Origin: Planctomycetia bacterium
GTDB lineage: Bacteria; Planctomycetota; Planctomycetia; Pirellulales; UBA1268
Length of the DNA: 8,054 nucleotides
NCBI GenBank assembly: GCA_009919445.1
Contig: RGBY01000103.1
Coordinates: forward strand, 1-8,054
Direction: 5' to 3'
Positions 1-6,297 of the stretch are shown here, one piece after another. The translations under genes and the position numbers were made by a program. A model generated the notes under the pieces. The model was not told the DNA's origin. It did no database searches and saw only the letters and a program-made list of their open reading frames with translations. How positions within the stretch are numbered: the first letter of the stretch is position 1; each line of letters starts with the position of its first letter.

Positions 1-1109
1 GTCTCCAGCAGACCTGCCTCTCCCCCCGCCGCCCGTCGTGAAGCGACAGTCACCCGCAGAATCACACTGCCTCTCTGCCCTGCCGAATCATCAATCCCCA
101 CGACCGCTGCCAACCGTTTGACTGGCCGCTCGAACACATATTCAGCACAGCACGGTGAATGGATGGCGATCGCTGAAAAGCCGGTCAACCCTCGGAGCCG
201 TGGCCAGCCCCCAGCCCAGGTTGCTCCCGCAATGACTCGTTCCTCATCAGGTAGGGACAGCAGCGGGACGCCCCCTGCTTCTAGATGTTCAGCTAGTGCC
301 AGATCTTCAGCCACTGACACAGCCACCCGAACTGGCTGCCGGCAGGCAAGCCACTGCCCAGCCTCTTGCGGCATCTGGGAAACCAGTTCGTCGGCAGGAC
401 ACAAAAGGGTCTTCAGCGGTGGCAGACTCACCGGCTCAAGCATTACCACCGCCTTGCTAGGCATGCCCCCGCGGCTGCCCCGACCGGGCTGAGCATGGAC
501 CGGAAACCGTGACCCGTCTTGGAAAGCCACCCAGAGAACCGTCTGGCCCAGTGCCGGCTCACTAATGAAGCCGTGGTGTGTTGGGTCCGAGAAATCAATC
601 GCCTGCACTCGCGTTAGCGGCAGCACGAGCCGGTCACCTGCAGGGGGCGACAGAAGCTGAATCTCACACTGACCGGCAGATACCACAAGCGAATCAGCGG
701 CAACCTGATCACCGTTGGCAAGCATCAGCCAGATCGGCGCTGCCTGCGGGTTGCTCGTGCTCTTCCAAGGCCTGTCTCCGGCCGTCTGGCGATAGCCACT
801 GATCGCGGCTGAAGCAAAACGCAGCCGCCCCCATGTGACAGACTCAATCTCAATCATATCGTGAGTCAGCCTCATCAGTTGACCGGCCAGGACACCGCCA
901 TTCCGCAGGATGACGAATGGCCCAGCGGGCCATGGTGGCACAGTCGCGGTGATCGAAGAAGGAGACGAATCCGGCAAGTCATCAGCGCGACTGGCACCAA
1001 CGCCAGAGGCACTCAGCGTGAACACCGCAAGCACCAGCCAGGCTTTCGCTGTTGCCTGCCGACAGCCACACACCACCACCCGCCGGTTGACCATGCGTCT
1101 CCCGTTCAT
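1..1109 (-). CDS. Secreted NPCBM/NEW2-domain protein, N-terminal part (end outside window)
   Basis: The frame is open from ATG 1109 to the left edge, giving 369 residues with no stop. ATG 1109 overlaps the preceding stop as ATGA and has AGGAG ending seven bases before it; ATG 1094 is an alternative start. A signal peptide is visible (Arg-rich start, then AWLVLAVFTLSASGVGA, cleavage near SRA-DD, about residue 41-42). Residues ~65-110 (FVILRNGGVLAGQL...WGRLRF) resemble the short beta-strand element found before NPCBM domains in planctomycete proteins, and ~125-225 continue as beta-rich sequence (VLPLTRVQAIDF). Residues ~306-369 are the first half of an NPCBM domain: GFSAIAIHSPCCAEYVF, then LAAVVGIDDSAGQRGSVILRV, matching the family's G-I-D-D-x-A-G-x-x-G-S-V core. 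NPCBM domains are putative carbohydrate binders. The protein is probably periplasmic or surface-exposed, and its role in the operon is unknown. Confidence 0.85.
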   Translation of the reverse strand, partial: MNGRRMVNRRVVVCGCRQATAKAWLVLAVFTLSASGVGASRADDLPDSSPSSITATVPPWPAGPFVILRNGGVLAGQLMRLTHDMIEIESVTWGRLRFASAAISGYRQTAGDRPWKSTSNPQAAPIWLMLANGDQVAADSLVVSAGQCEIQLLSPPAGDRLVLPLTRVQAIDFSDPTHHGFISEPALGQTVLWVAFQDGSRFPVHAQPGRGSRGGMPSKAVVMLEPVSLPPLKTLLCPADELVSQMPQEAGQWLACRQPVRVAVSVAEDLALAEHLEAGGVPLLSLPDEERVIAGATWAGGWPRLRGLTGFSAIAIHSPCCAEYVFERPVKRLAAVVGIDDSAGQRGSVILRVTVASRRAAGGEAGLLE

Positions 1110-2182
1110 TCCGGGGCTCCTGAGCGTCTTCCCTCTGCTGCGACAATCGGCAACAGTCCGGCAGGCGTCTGCAGAATGGAAATCGCGGCAGCCGTGCCAT
1201 ACTCCGGGCAGGAGGGGTCGGTCCAGGAGCCATCCTCCTGCTGACGATCGACGAGTGAACGCGCGACCGGCTCAAACCAGGCAGTCCAGGTCGCCTGGTC
1301 ATCGGTGGCCAACCGTCGCTGCCAGCGTGCGGATGCAGAAGCCGCCAGGCCGTATAAAGCATAGCCGTCAGCATCATCGAGTCTGATGGGGTGTTGATCG
1401 AGCCAGGCGAAACCCTGCTCGATTACCGCCCCCTGAACACCTGCAAGCTGCAACGCAAACAGTGCCGCTGCCGTCCGCGGACTCGCGCTGGGCCCTGCTG
1501 CCTGCATGTAGCGAAACCCACCGTCTTCATTCTGCAGAGCAAGGATATAGCCAACAGCCTGCTCGGCCGTTGCCGCATCGACATCGACCCCGGCAAGAAC
1601 AAGACCTCGCAAGGCGACCAGCATGCTGGCCGTCACAGAAATATCCGCATCACCTGGAATCGGCTGATACCGCCATCCTCCTGCTTGACTCTGGGTTCCT
1701 GCTATGAACGCAGACGACCGGACCAGGACATCAACAAGTCTCGGATCCGCAAGTTCTCCCCAGCTCTCAGCCAAGGCCAGCGTGGCGAAGGCATGGCCAT
1801 ACATTGGCCCGTGAGCTGCCGCCTCATTCGCCGCGATCAATCCATCATCATGACCATGCCGTCTGAGGTACGAGGCGGCCCGCCGAGATGACTCAGCATA
1901 AGGGCCGGCAGCAGGCGTGCTGGCCGCGCTAAAAACCGCGAGCATGCCCTGAGCAGTCACGGCAACACTACCGCGAAAGCCACGCGACCCCCATGAGCCA
2001 TCTTCCTGCTGGGCTGTCACCAGCCAGCGAAGCCCACGCTGCACCGCATCGGCTCGCAGCTGCGATGGCTCCGCGGCATGAACTCCGTGACAGAGAACTG
2101 GCCCAGACCAGAAGCCACCTCCGATGCACCAGCCAACAATCAGCGTTCTGAACAGGTGTTCTCGTTGCATCAGTCGCCTCAA
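1106..2182 (-). CDS. Prenyltransferase/squalene-oxidase-repeat protein, probably exported
   Basis: 358 residues from TTG 2182, or 354 from ATG 2170. The N-terminus looks like a signal peptide or anchor (HLFRTLIVGWCIGGGF..., then CHGVHAAEP, with a possible cleavage near residue 36). The rest is an alpha/alpha toroid of the prenyltransferase/squalene-oxidase-repeat type. Repeats end in QW-like motifs: LVTAQQEDGSW (~54-64), GTQSQAGGWRY (~162-172), ILALQNEDGGFRY (~213-225) and LVDRQQEDGSW (~310-320). The family closing segment, a glycine followed by an Ala-rich stretch and ILQ-P-LPI, is present at 329-346. The DXDD acid motif of squalene-hopene cyclases is absent; the nearest is GDADIS at 177-182. 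So it is probably a binding or scaffold toroid rather than a terpene cyclase, although a different chemistry cannot be excluded. It overlaps the gene before it (TTGA) and the gene after it (ATGA). Such proteins are common in planctomycete MoxR clusters, where their role is unknown. Confidence 0.85.
   Translation of the reverse strand: MRRLMQREHLFRTLIVGWCIGGGFWSGPVLCHGVHAAEPSQLRADAVQRGLRWLVTAQQEDGSWGSRGFRGSVAVTAQGMLAVFSAASTPAAGPYAESSRRAASYLRRHGHDDGLIAANEAAAHGPMYGHAFATLALAESWGELADPRLVDVLVRSSAFIAGTQSQAGGWRYQPIPGDADISVTASMLVALRGLVLAGVDVDAATAEQAVGYILALQNEDGGFRYMQAAGPSASPRTAAALFALQLAGVQGAVIEQGFAWLDQHPIRLDDADGYALYGLAASASARWQRRLATDDQATWTAWFEPVARSLVDRQQEDGSWTDPSCPEYGTAAAISILQTPAGLLPIVAAEGRRSGAPE
1117..1121 (-). 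promoter_or_regulatory. Ribosome binding site for the NPCBM gene
   Basis: AGGAG on the coding strand lies seven bases before ATG 1109, within the last codons of the prenyltransferase-repeat gene. It supports the ATGA-overlap start over ATG 1094, whose own GGGAG is only four bases away. Confidence 0.55.
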
Positions 2183-3921
2183 GGCCGTGTCTCCCGAAAG
2201 GAGGAGCGAGCCCCCGCATGCGAACTCCTGCCTGGAGCCACTTGTTGAAGATAGTCGCCAAAGGCTGCCGCTGTCTCTGGGAGGAACGTTTCATCGACTG
2301 CCATTCGGCCAGGTGCCTGCGTGATCGGAGACTGAAGCCGCCACCCTGGCCCCGAAATCACTATCCCGAGTCTTCCCTCCTGCGACTGCTGACTAGCCGG
2401 GGCAATGGGGCCAGACGAACGACCGCTTCCGGGCTTTCCTGCTGGATCAGCGGCCGCCACCAGGCCTGACTCCTCGTCCGGAAGGTTTCTGCCTCCAGTT
2501 GCTGCGGCTGGCGGCCTCTTCCCACCGTCTGCCGCTGCTTTCGTCAAAGTGGCAGCGTCAAGTTCAGCCTCAACTCCCGCCACCGCCGCAAACACTCCTG
2601 CCAGACTGGTAGCCTCGTTGCCTGCCTGCCACGACGGCGTTGCCGGAACAAGCAGGCCAAACTTGGTGGCAGCCGCTGCCAATTGGTCAGCAGATTTCCC
2701 CGCAGCAGCAGCAGCCAGGGCCAGTTGATTCGCGGCAATAAACTGACCCGGCCACTCCTGGTTCTCCACCGTCAATATGTCAGCAGCAGCCCCCGCCTCG
2801 GTCAGCGAATCTCTCGCCCCCTGAACGACTGCGCGAACGACCCGCTGACTTTCGGCCAGGCGGTCAAGCTGAGTGGCAACCACAGCCGGCAAGTCAGTCC
2901 GCGGCACGCCCGGATACAGACGAAACAGCCGCGTCACCTGACGGGCAAGACTTCCTTCAATGGCAGCAGCATCAGCCAGGCTCACCGCTGCCTGCCCCAG
3001 CGTCACCATGCGAGTGATCGCTGGGAGAGTGTCATCTGTCAACAGAACCCGCCTGAGAATCTGATCATATTGACGAATCAACCAGGCAGGTGTGGCTGGT
3101 GGCAATCGTCCTGTGAGCAGCCGAACATCTTCCGCGTATGACCGGAGCCGTGCCTGCCCCTCACCTTGTCTGAGTGTGATCACTCCCTGCTCAAGAAGTG
3201 AATCGAGTTCAGTGAATTGCCCCACGAGCCTGCGTGTAGCCTGCGATAATTCAGCCGAACTGAGCAGGGCTATCTGCCGCCCAGGCCGCCCTGCTTCGGC
3301 AGACTGGGACGGCCACCCGCCAACGGCGGGTGGCACCTGCCGGGCCAACGCATGCTGCCAATGTGGCGAGGTCGACTGGCCTATTCCCACTACCAAAAGC
3401 AGACAAGCCCCGCCGCAAATCAGCTCAAAGACAGCTCGACCACCAGCGGGCTGACTCGCCACCGGCAGGTCCCGCACCGCGAGCCTTGCATGCTCAATCG
3501 CCAATGCCCGTAAACCGGCAGAGCTGACCTGCAAAACACGATCGGGCGACACCTGCGACACGTCTTCCCCTGGCTCGACAAAGCCGACTGCACTGGAAAC
3601 CTGGCTGCCCAGATGCGGCCACCTCTGTTCCCACTGATGGGCCACAGAAAGCCGCGTCGGCCAGGCACGTGGGAGCCCCAGCCAGTTGCCCCGAGTCCAT
3701 CCGCTTACCAGCACCAGCAGCCAAACCACACTGCCGCCAAACCAGAAGTGCTCCGGTTTCAGCCAGTGGTCAAGCACAGCCATGGCAACAACCGCTGCTG
3801 CCAGCGTGATGAGCAAGGCCCCTGCCAGCTTCATCACGACAATGAGACGAGCCCGTAGCACACTGCGATCGAGCAGGGCAGCAAGGGCAGCCGACGACTC
3901 GTTGGCAACATGAGAGGTCAT
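2179..3921 (-). CDS. Large membrane-anchored protein of a MoxR operon (DUF4175-like architecture, function unknown)
   Basis: 580 residues from ATG 3921, chosen over an in-frame start 13 codons upstream because it has GGGAG seven bases before it and forms an ATGA overlap with the preceding gene. Two membrane helices lie near 26-50 and 59-75. A segment follows with SVAHQWEQRWPHLGSQVSSAVGF, which resembles the N-terminal region of DUF4175-type proteins, and a third helix lies near 163-181. Residues ~215-420 are helical and charged, rich in Ala, Leu, Arg and Gln, with coiled-coil potential. Residues ~455-515 are an Ala/Pro/Gly/Ser linker. The C-terminus carries DETFLPETAAAFGDYLQQ, like the closing motif of planctomycete homologues (E-x-F-x-P-E-Y...DYF). 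No enzymatic motif is visible. It is probably an inner-membrane scaffold acting with the BatA-like protein and MoxR (inference from context). The family name is tentative; the topology and operon position are clear. Confidence 0.78.
   Translation of the reverse strand: MTSHVANESSAALAALLDRSVLRARLIVVMKLAGALLITLAAAVVAMAVLDHWLKPEHFWFGGSVVWLLVLVSGWTRGNWLGLPRAWPTRLSVAHQWEQRWPHLGSQVSSAVGFVEPGEDVSQVSPDRVLQVSSAGLRALAIEHARLAVRDLPVASQPAGGRAVFELICGGACLLLVVGIGQSTSPHWQHALARQVPPAVGGWPSQSAEAGRPGRQIALLSSAELSQATRRLVGQFTELDSLLEQGVITLRQGEGQARLRSYAEDVRLLTGRLPPATPAWLIRQYDQILRRVLLTDDTLPAITRMVTLGQAAVSLADAAAIEGSLARQVTRLFRLYPGVPRTDLPAVVATQLDRLAESQRVVRAVVQGARDSLTEAGAAADILTVENQEWPGQFIAANQLALAAAAAGKSADQLAAAATKFGLLVPATPSWQAGNEATSLAGVFAAVAGVEAELDAATLTKAAADGGKRPPAAATGGRNLPDEESGLVAAADPAGKPGSGRSSGPIAPASQQSQEGRLGIVISGPGWRLQSPITQAPGRMAVDETFLPETAAAFGDYLQQVAPGRSSHAGARSSFRETRP
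2191..2195 (-). promoter_or_regulatory. Ribosome binding site favouring a TTG start
   Basis: GGGAG on the coding strand lies eight bases before TTG 2182, which overlaps the previous stop as TTGA. A competing GAGG (2177-2180) sits six bases before ATG 2170, so the start is not fully settled. Both starts give a similar signal peptide. Confidence 0.45.
3312..3334. repeat. Perfect 10-bp inverted repeat with 3-base loop inside a gene
   Basis: The arms GCCACCCGCC (3312-3321) and GGCGGGTGGC (3325-3334) are exact reverse complements around AAC. The repeat encodes part of PPAVGGWP in the membrane protein gene, just after its third helix. No T-run follows on the coding strand, so it is not an intrinsic terminator. 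It could form a stable mRNA hairpin, perhaps slowing translation after the membrane segment, or it could simply reflect Pro/Gly codon use. Confidence 0.6.
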
Positions 3922-4457
3922 GCGGCTTCTCCCAGTGAAGAGAACCGCTCCTCTGACCACCAGGCCACGGCCGCCGCCAACACTGCCACGGCCACCAAGA
4001 GATGATCAAGCAGCGGGGCAGACGAGGCGTCTCTTGGACCTGACAAGTCTTCGTCACTGGCGGCTTCTGCCGTAGCCGAGGGAAGCCTGAATACAGCTGG
4101 CCAGTTGGGAGTGGCGGCCGGCGTTGCCCCTGCTGCCAGCAAGGCGGGGGTTGCCAGCCGAATCAGCGTCTGTTGCCAATAAGCCTTATGGAGATCACGA
4201 CCTGCTGGTGATGATGATGCCCGCCACCGCCAGGTTTCTGACAGGTGTCCCAGCACCTGTCCTGCCCCGATTCGCCCCAGCACAATTGCAGGCACTGACG
4301 GCGATTGGCCAGCCGTCGCCAGCACAACCGTCGTTGGCTTCAGCCCAACCGGATCCAGCAGTTCGTAGGACTCCCCCAGCGTCTGCCGATCAGCCGGCAG
4401 CCAGCCTGACTCAATACCGGCAGGCCGAATTGCCACCTGCAGCCGTGCCGGCCACAA
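3918..4457 (-). CDS. 3' part of the frameshifted BatA-like gene (C-terminal GATase-like end plus membrane helix)
   Basis: Read from a TTG at 4457 this frame gives 179 residues, but it has no ribosome binding site and is better seen as the continuation of the upstream BatA-like frame. It holds what that frame lacks: a lead resembling the domain interior (LQVAIRPAGIESGWLPAD), then VPAIVLGRIGAGQVLGHLSE, and ETWRWR at residues 74-79, a motif typical of the end of this domain in planctomycete BatA-like proteins. Next comes KAYWQQTLIRLATP, a low-complexity linker, and a C-terminal membrane helix near 150-167 (HLLVAVAVLAAAVAWW). The frame is open back to a stop near 4528, so the shift lies between about 4411 and 4528. 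The whole span 6297-3918 is 2380 bases, one more than a multiple of three. Its stop overlaps the start of the next gene as ATGA (3918-3921), so coupling at the 3' end is intact. A separate small protein is possible but less likely. Confidence 0.72.
   Translation of the reverse strand: MWPARLQVAIRPAGIESGWLPADRQTLGESYELLDPVGLKPTTVVLATAGQSPSVPAIVLGRIGAGQVLGHLSETWRWRASSSPAGRDLHKAYWQQTLIRLATPALLAAGATPAATPNWPAVFRLPSATAEAASDEDLSGPRDASSAPLLDHLLVAVAVLAAAVAWWSEERFSSLGEAA
3929..3933 (-). promoter_or_regulatory. Ribosome binding site for the membrane protein gene
   Basis: GGGAG on the coding strand lies seven bases before ATG 3921, inside the end of the BatA-like reading frame. It fixes the start at 3921 rather than 3960 and supports reinitiation at the ATGA overlap. 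Confidence 0.65.
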
Positions 4458-6297
4458 AGCCGGCCTGGCGAAAACGGGCCCCGGGTACCCAAGCCACCCC
4501 CAGGCGACCGCCTGCCACCTCCTGAGAAAGTTTTGTCAACTGTGCGGAGTCCAGCAGCACATCTTCTGCTGCCCCACCGGCAGCCGGCATGGGTCCAACC
4601 ACGTCCCCAAGCCAGATCGCGTCATACTGCGACCACTCGATGGCGGCGGCTGGCCCGTGACCGTTCCCTGCAACATGACCTTGCCCCATCAGAAGATGGG
4701 GATCGATTTCCAGCCGTGGGTCAGCTGCCAAGGCCTGAAGCAGAAAGCGATACTCAAACCGCGGCACACTTTCCAGCACCAGCAACCGAGCTGGCCGCGA
4801 TGCGATCACGGTGGTGATTGCAAGCGAGGGGGTGGCTGTTTCGGCTTCCAAGTCAGCCTGTAGTTCAATCTTCAACGGGCAGGGCCCCGGCTGCTGCGTC
4901 TGAGCAACTGACCAGATGAGGCTGACCACGGTTGCACTCGAGCCAGTCGATGTTTCTGGCTCGGTTACAGGCAGACTCCAGGTCGCCTTCGCCAGTTGGC
5001 CCTCCTGGCCAACCAACGCCAGGTGCCCCTTCCATCCTGCCTTTCCCCGGATCGTGACCGGAATTTCCACCAGTTCACCCGGCCAGCACAACGGAGGCAC
5101 CACTGCAGTCAACACCGGACCGTAAGTGAGCGTGGGATCTTGCGGAGGGTCGGGCGGGCTGACTGCCTCCAAGCCTGGTGACCGCGTCAACTGCCAGGCC
5201 AAGGCGACGAGCATCATTGCAACCATTCCGCGGGCCAGCACGGCACGCCGACGACTACTGACCAACAGCCCATCAGCTATCAGTGCCACTGCCGCCCCCG
5301 CCAGCAGGAAAAGGCCCAAAGCAGCGGGGCTGCCCACAGGCATGGCAACCACTGTTGTCCGCGCTTGCGTGACTCGCCAAAGCCCACGGACATAGGGCAG
5401 AAAAACAGGCCAGGCCGCCAGATCGCTCCACCGCATGAGCTCGGGGTCGGTAACTTGTGGCTGACTTCCAGTGAGCGACAGCGGCAAGGCCGAGATCGTT
5501 ACACCACCACGTCCGCATGCAGCCGACACTGCCACTGGCAGGCCGCTTGACTGTGCGGAGGCGAGTGTGGCCAGCCCCTGACGGTCGGCAGCCGGCCTCA
5601 GGCAAACAAGGCGATCGACTGTCGGACCGGGCAGCAGCCCCATACCGGCAGTTGGCCCAACAAGAGGAACCCTCTCATCAGCATGCAGGGCAGGAACGGC
5701 CCACAACTGGCAGGCATCACAGTTGAGAGAATCTCCGACCGCCACCCCGGTTCGGGCAGCCAGACTCTCCTGCCACACTGGCCAGCCAGACTCAGCCAAG
5801 GTTCTCGGTCCCAAGAGCAGGATCAGTCCACCCCCTCGTTCCACCCAGCGCCACAGCCGTCCTGCCTCTTCTGCCGTCGGCACAGTCCCATCCACAAGTT
5901 GCCCCTGCAGGCGTACTGCGGCGGCGACCGCACTCACCCCACCATCCGCAGCTGGCTGTTCCGGCAAGCCGGTCACGACCCAGATTCGATCGCTGCCAAG
6001 CGAACTGCTGCCATCTGAATCTGCCTGCCACACAGGCCGGGCTGCTGCTGCAACCAGTAAAACCACGAAGAGGACTTGAAGCAGCAGTCTCCAACTTGCC
6101 CGCTGCCACGGTTTTTGCCTCTGGCGGACCGCCTCACGGAGAATGCCCATCGCCCCAAAGGCAACCTGCGGCAGCCTTTCGCGAAGCCACCAGGCCAGCA
6201 ATAGCGGCAGCAGGGCCGCCACCAGCCAGACAAGCAGGTGCGGCTGCGAAAACCGCACGCCAAGTCCGGCGATGAGGGCAAGCATGATGGGCATCAC
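4411..6297 (-). CDS. BatA-like membrane protein with GATase1-like domain, 5' part of a frameshifted gene
   Basis: 628 residues up to a premature stop. Residues 12-95 match the aerotolerance-regulator N-terminal (BatA) domain: a short GVRFSQPHLL lead, a membrane helix near 20-38, then a second helix near 70-87 ending AAARPVW. Residues ~104-305 look like a Rossmann/glutamine-amidotransferase-like segment (RIWVVTG, then WVERGGGLILLLGP) and end in the family motif WSDLAAWPVFLPYV. Two more helices lie near 323-345 and 354-370. A beta-rich segment (~390-500) follows, then a second GATase-like segment (ARLLVLESVPRFEYRFLLQAL, YDAIWLGDV, LGVAWVPGARF). I see no catalytic Cys-His pair, so a binding or structural role is likely. 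The frame then ends at 4411, before the family's ETWRWR motif, which is found in the next frame over. The start is GTG 6297 or ATG 6294 (the bases read TGA-GTG-ATG), with no Shine-Dalgarno sequence, so translation is probably coupled to moxR. Partner of MoxR by context. Confidence 0.82.
   Translation of the reverse strand: MMPIMLALIAGLGVRFSQPHLLVWLVAALLPLLLAWWLRERLPQVAFGAMGILREAVRQRQKPWQRASWRLLLQVLFVVLLVAAAARPVWQADSDGSSSLGSDRIWVVTGLPEQPAADGGVSAVAAAVRLQGQLVDGTVPTAEEAGRLWRWVERGGGLILLLGPRTLAESGWPVWQESLAARTGVAVGDSLNCDACQLWAVPALHADERVPLVGPTAGMGLLPGPTVDRLVCLRPAADRQGLATLASAQSSGLPVAVSAACGRGGVTISALPLSLTGSQPQVTDPELMRWSDLAAWPVFLPYVRGLWRVTQARTTVVAMPVGSPAALGLFLLAGAAVALIADGLLVSSRRRAVLARGMVAMMLVALAWQLTRSPGLEAVSPPDPPQDPTLTYGPVLTAVVPPLCWPGELVEIPVTIRGKAGWKGHLALVGQEGQLAKATWSLPVTEPETSTGSSATVVSLIWSVAQTQQPGPCPLKIELQADLEAETATPSLAITTVIASRPARLLVLESVPRFEYRFLLQALAADPRLEIDPHLLMGQGHVAGNGHGPAAAIEWSQYDAIWLGDVVGPMPAAGGAAEDVLLDSAQLTKLSQEVAGGRLGVAWVPGARFRQAGFVAGTAAGGNSACRY
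4447..4474 (-). other. Probable frameshift site: TTTT run followed by a GC-rich hairpin
   Basis: On the coding strand the bases read TTTT (4474-4471), a six-base spacer, then GCCGGC-TTTGTG-GCCGGC (4464-4447), a six-base-pair perfect stem. Reading one base fewer in TTTT joins the two BatA-like frames as ...VPGARF then ARPALWPARLQV.... A nearby GGGG run (4482-4479) is an alternative place for a one-base error. A +1 slip of the Phe decoder from TTT to TTC would give the same product, so recoding is conceivable. A plain indel or sequencing error is simpler. An AGGAGGT match lies at 4523-4517, about 43 bases upstream of the run, too far for the spacing known from prfB. Confidence 0.4.

Noticed and set aside
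118..1386. Several plus-strand open frames at the left end
   Set aside because: They mirror the NPCBM gene and the end of the toroid gene. The minus frame is open through to the edge with a signal peptide and NPCBM core, so it is the real gene.
1391..1891. Plus-strand open frame of 166 codons inside the toroid gene
   Set aside because: Antisense to repeat-containing coding sequence; Arg/Cys/His-rich product without any domain.
2701..2717. Short GCA/CAG tandem run
   Set aside because: It only encodes an alanine run in the membrane protein; five or so units are ordinary in such a gene.
3312..3334. Hairpin as an intrinsic terminator
   Set aside because: It is inside a gene and has no T-run after it on either strand.
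3922..3960. Upstream start at 3960 for the membrane protein gene
   Set aside because: It would overlap the previous gene by over 40 bases, adds a charged stretch with no homology-like character, and lacks the well-spaced GGGAG that precedes ATG 3921.
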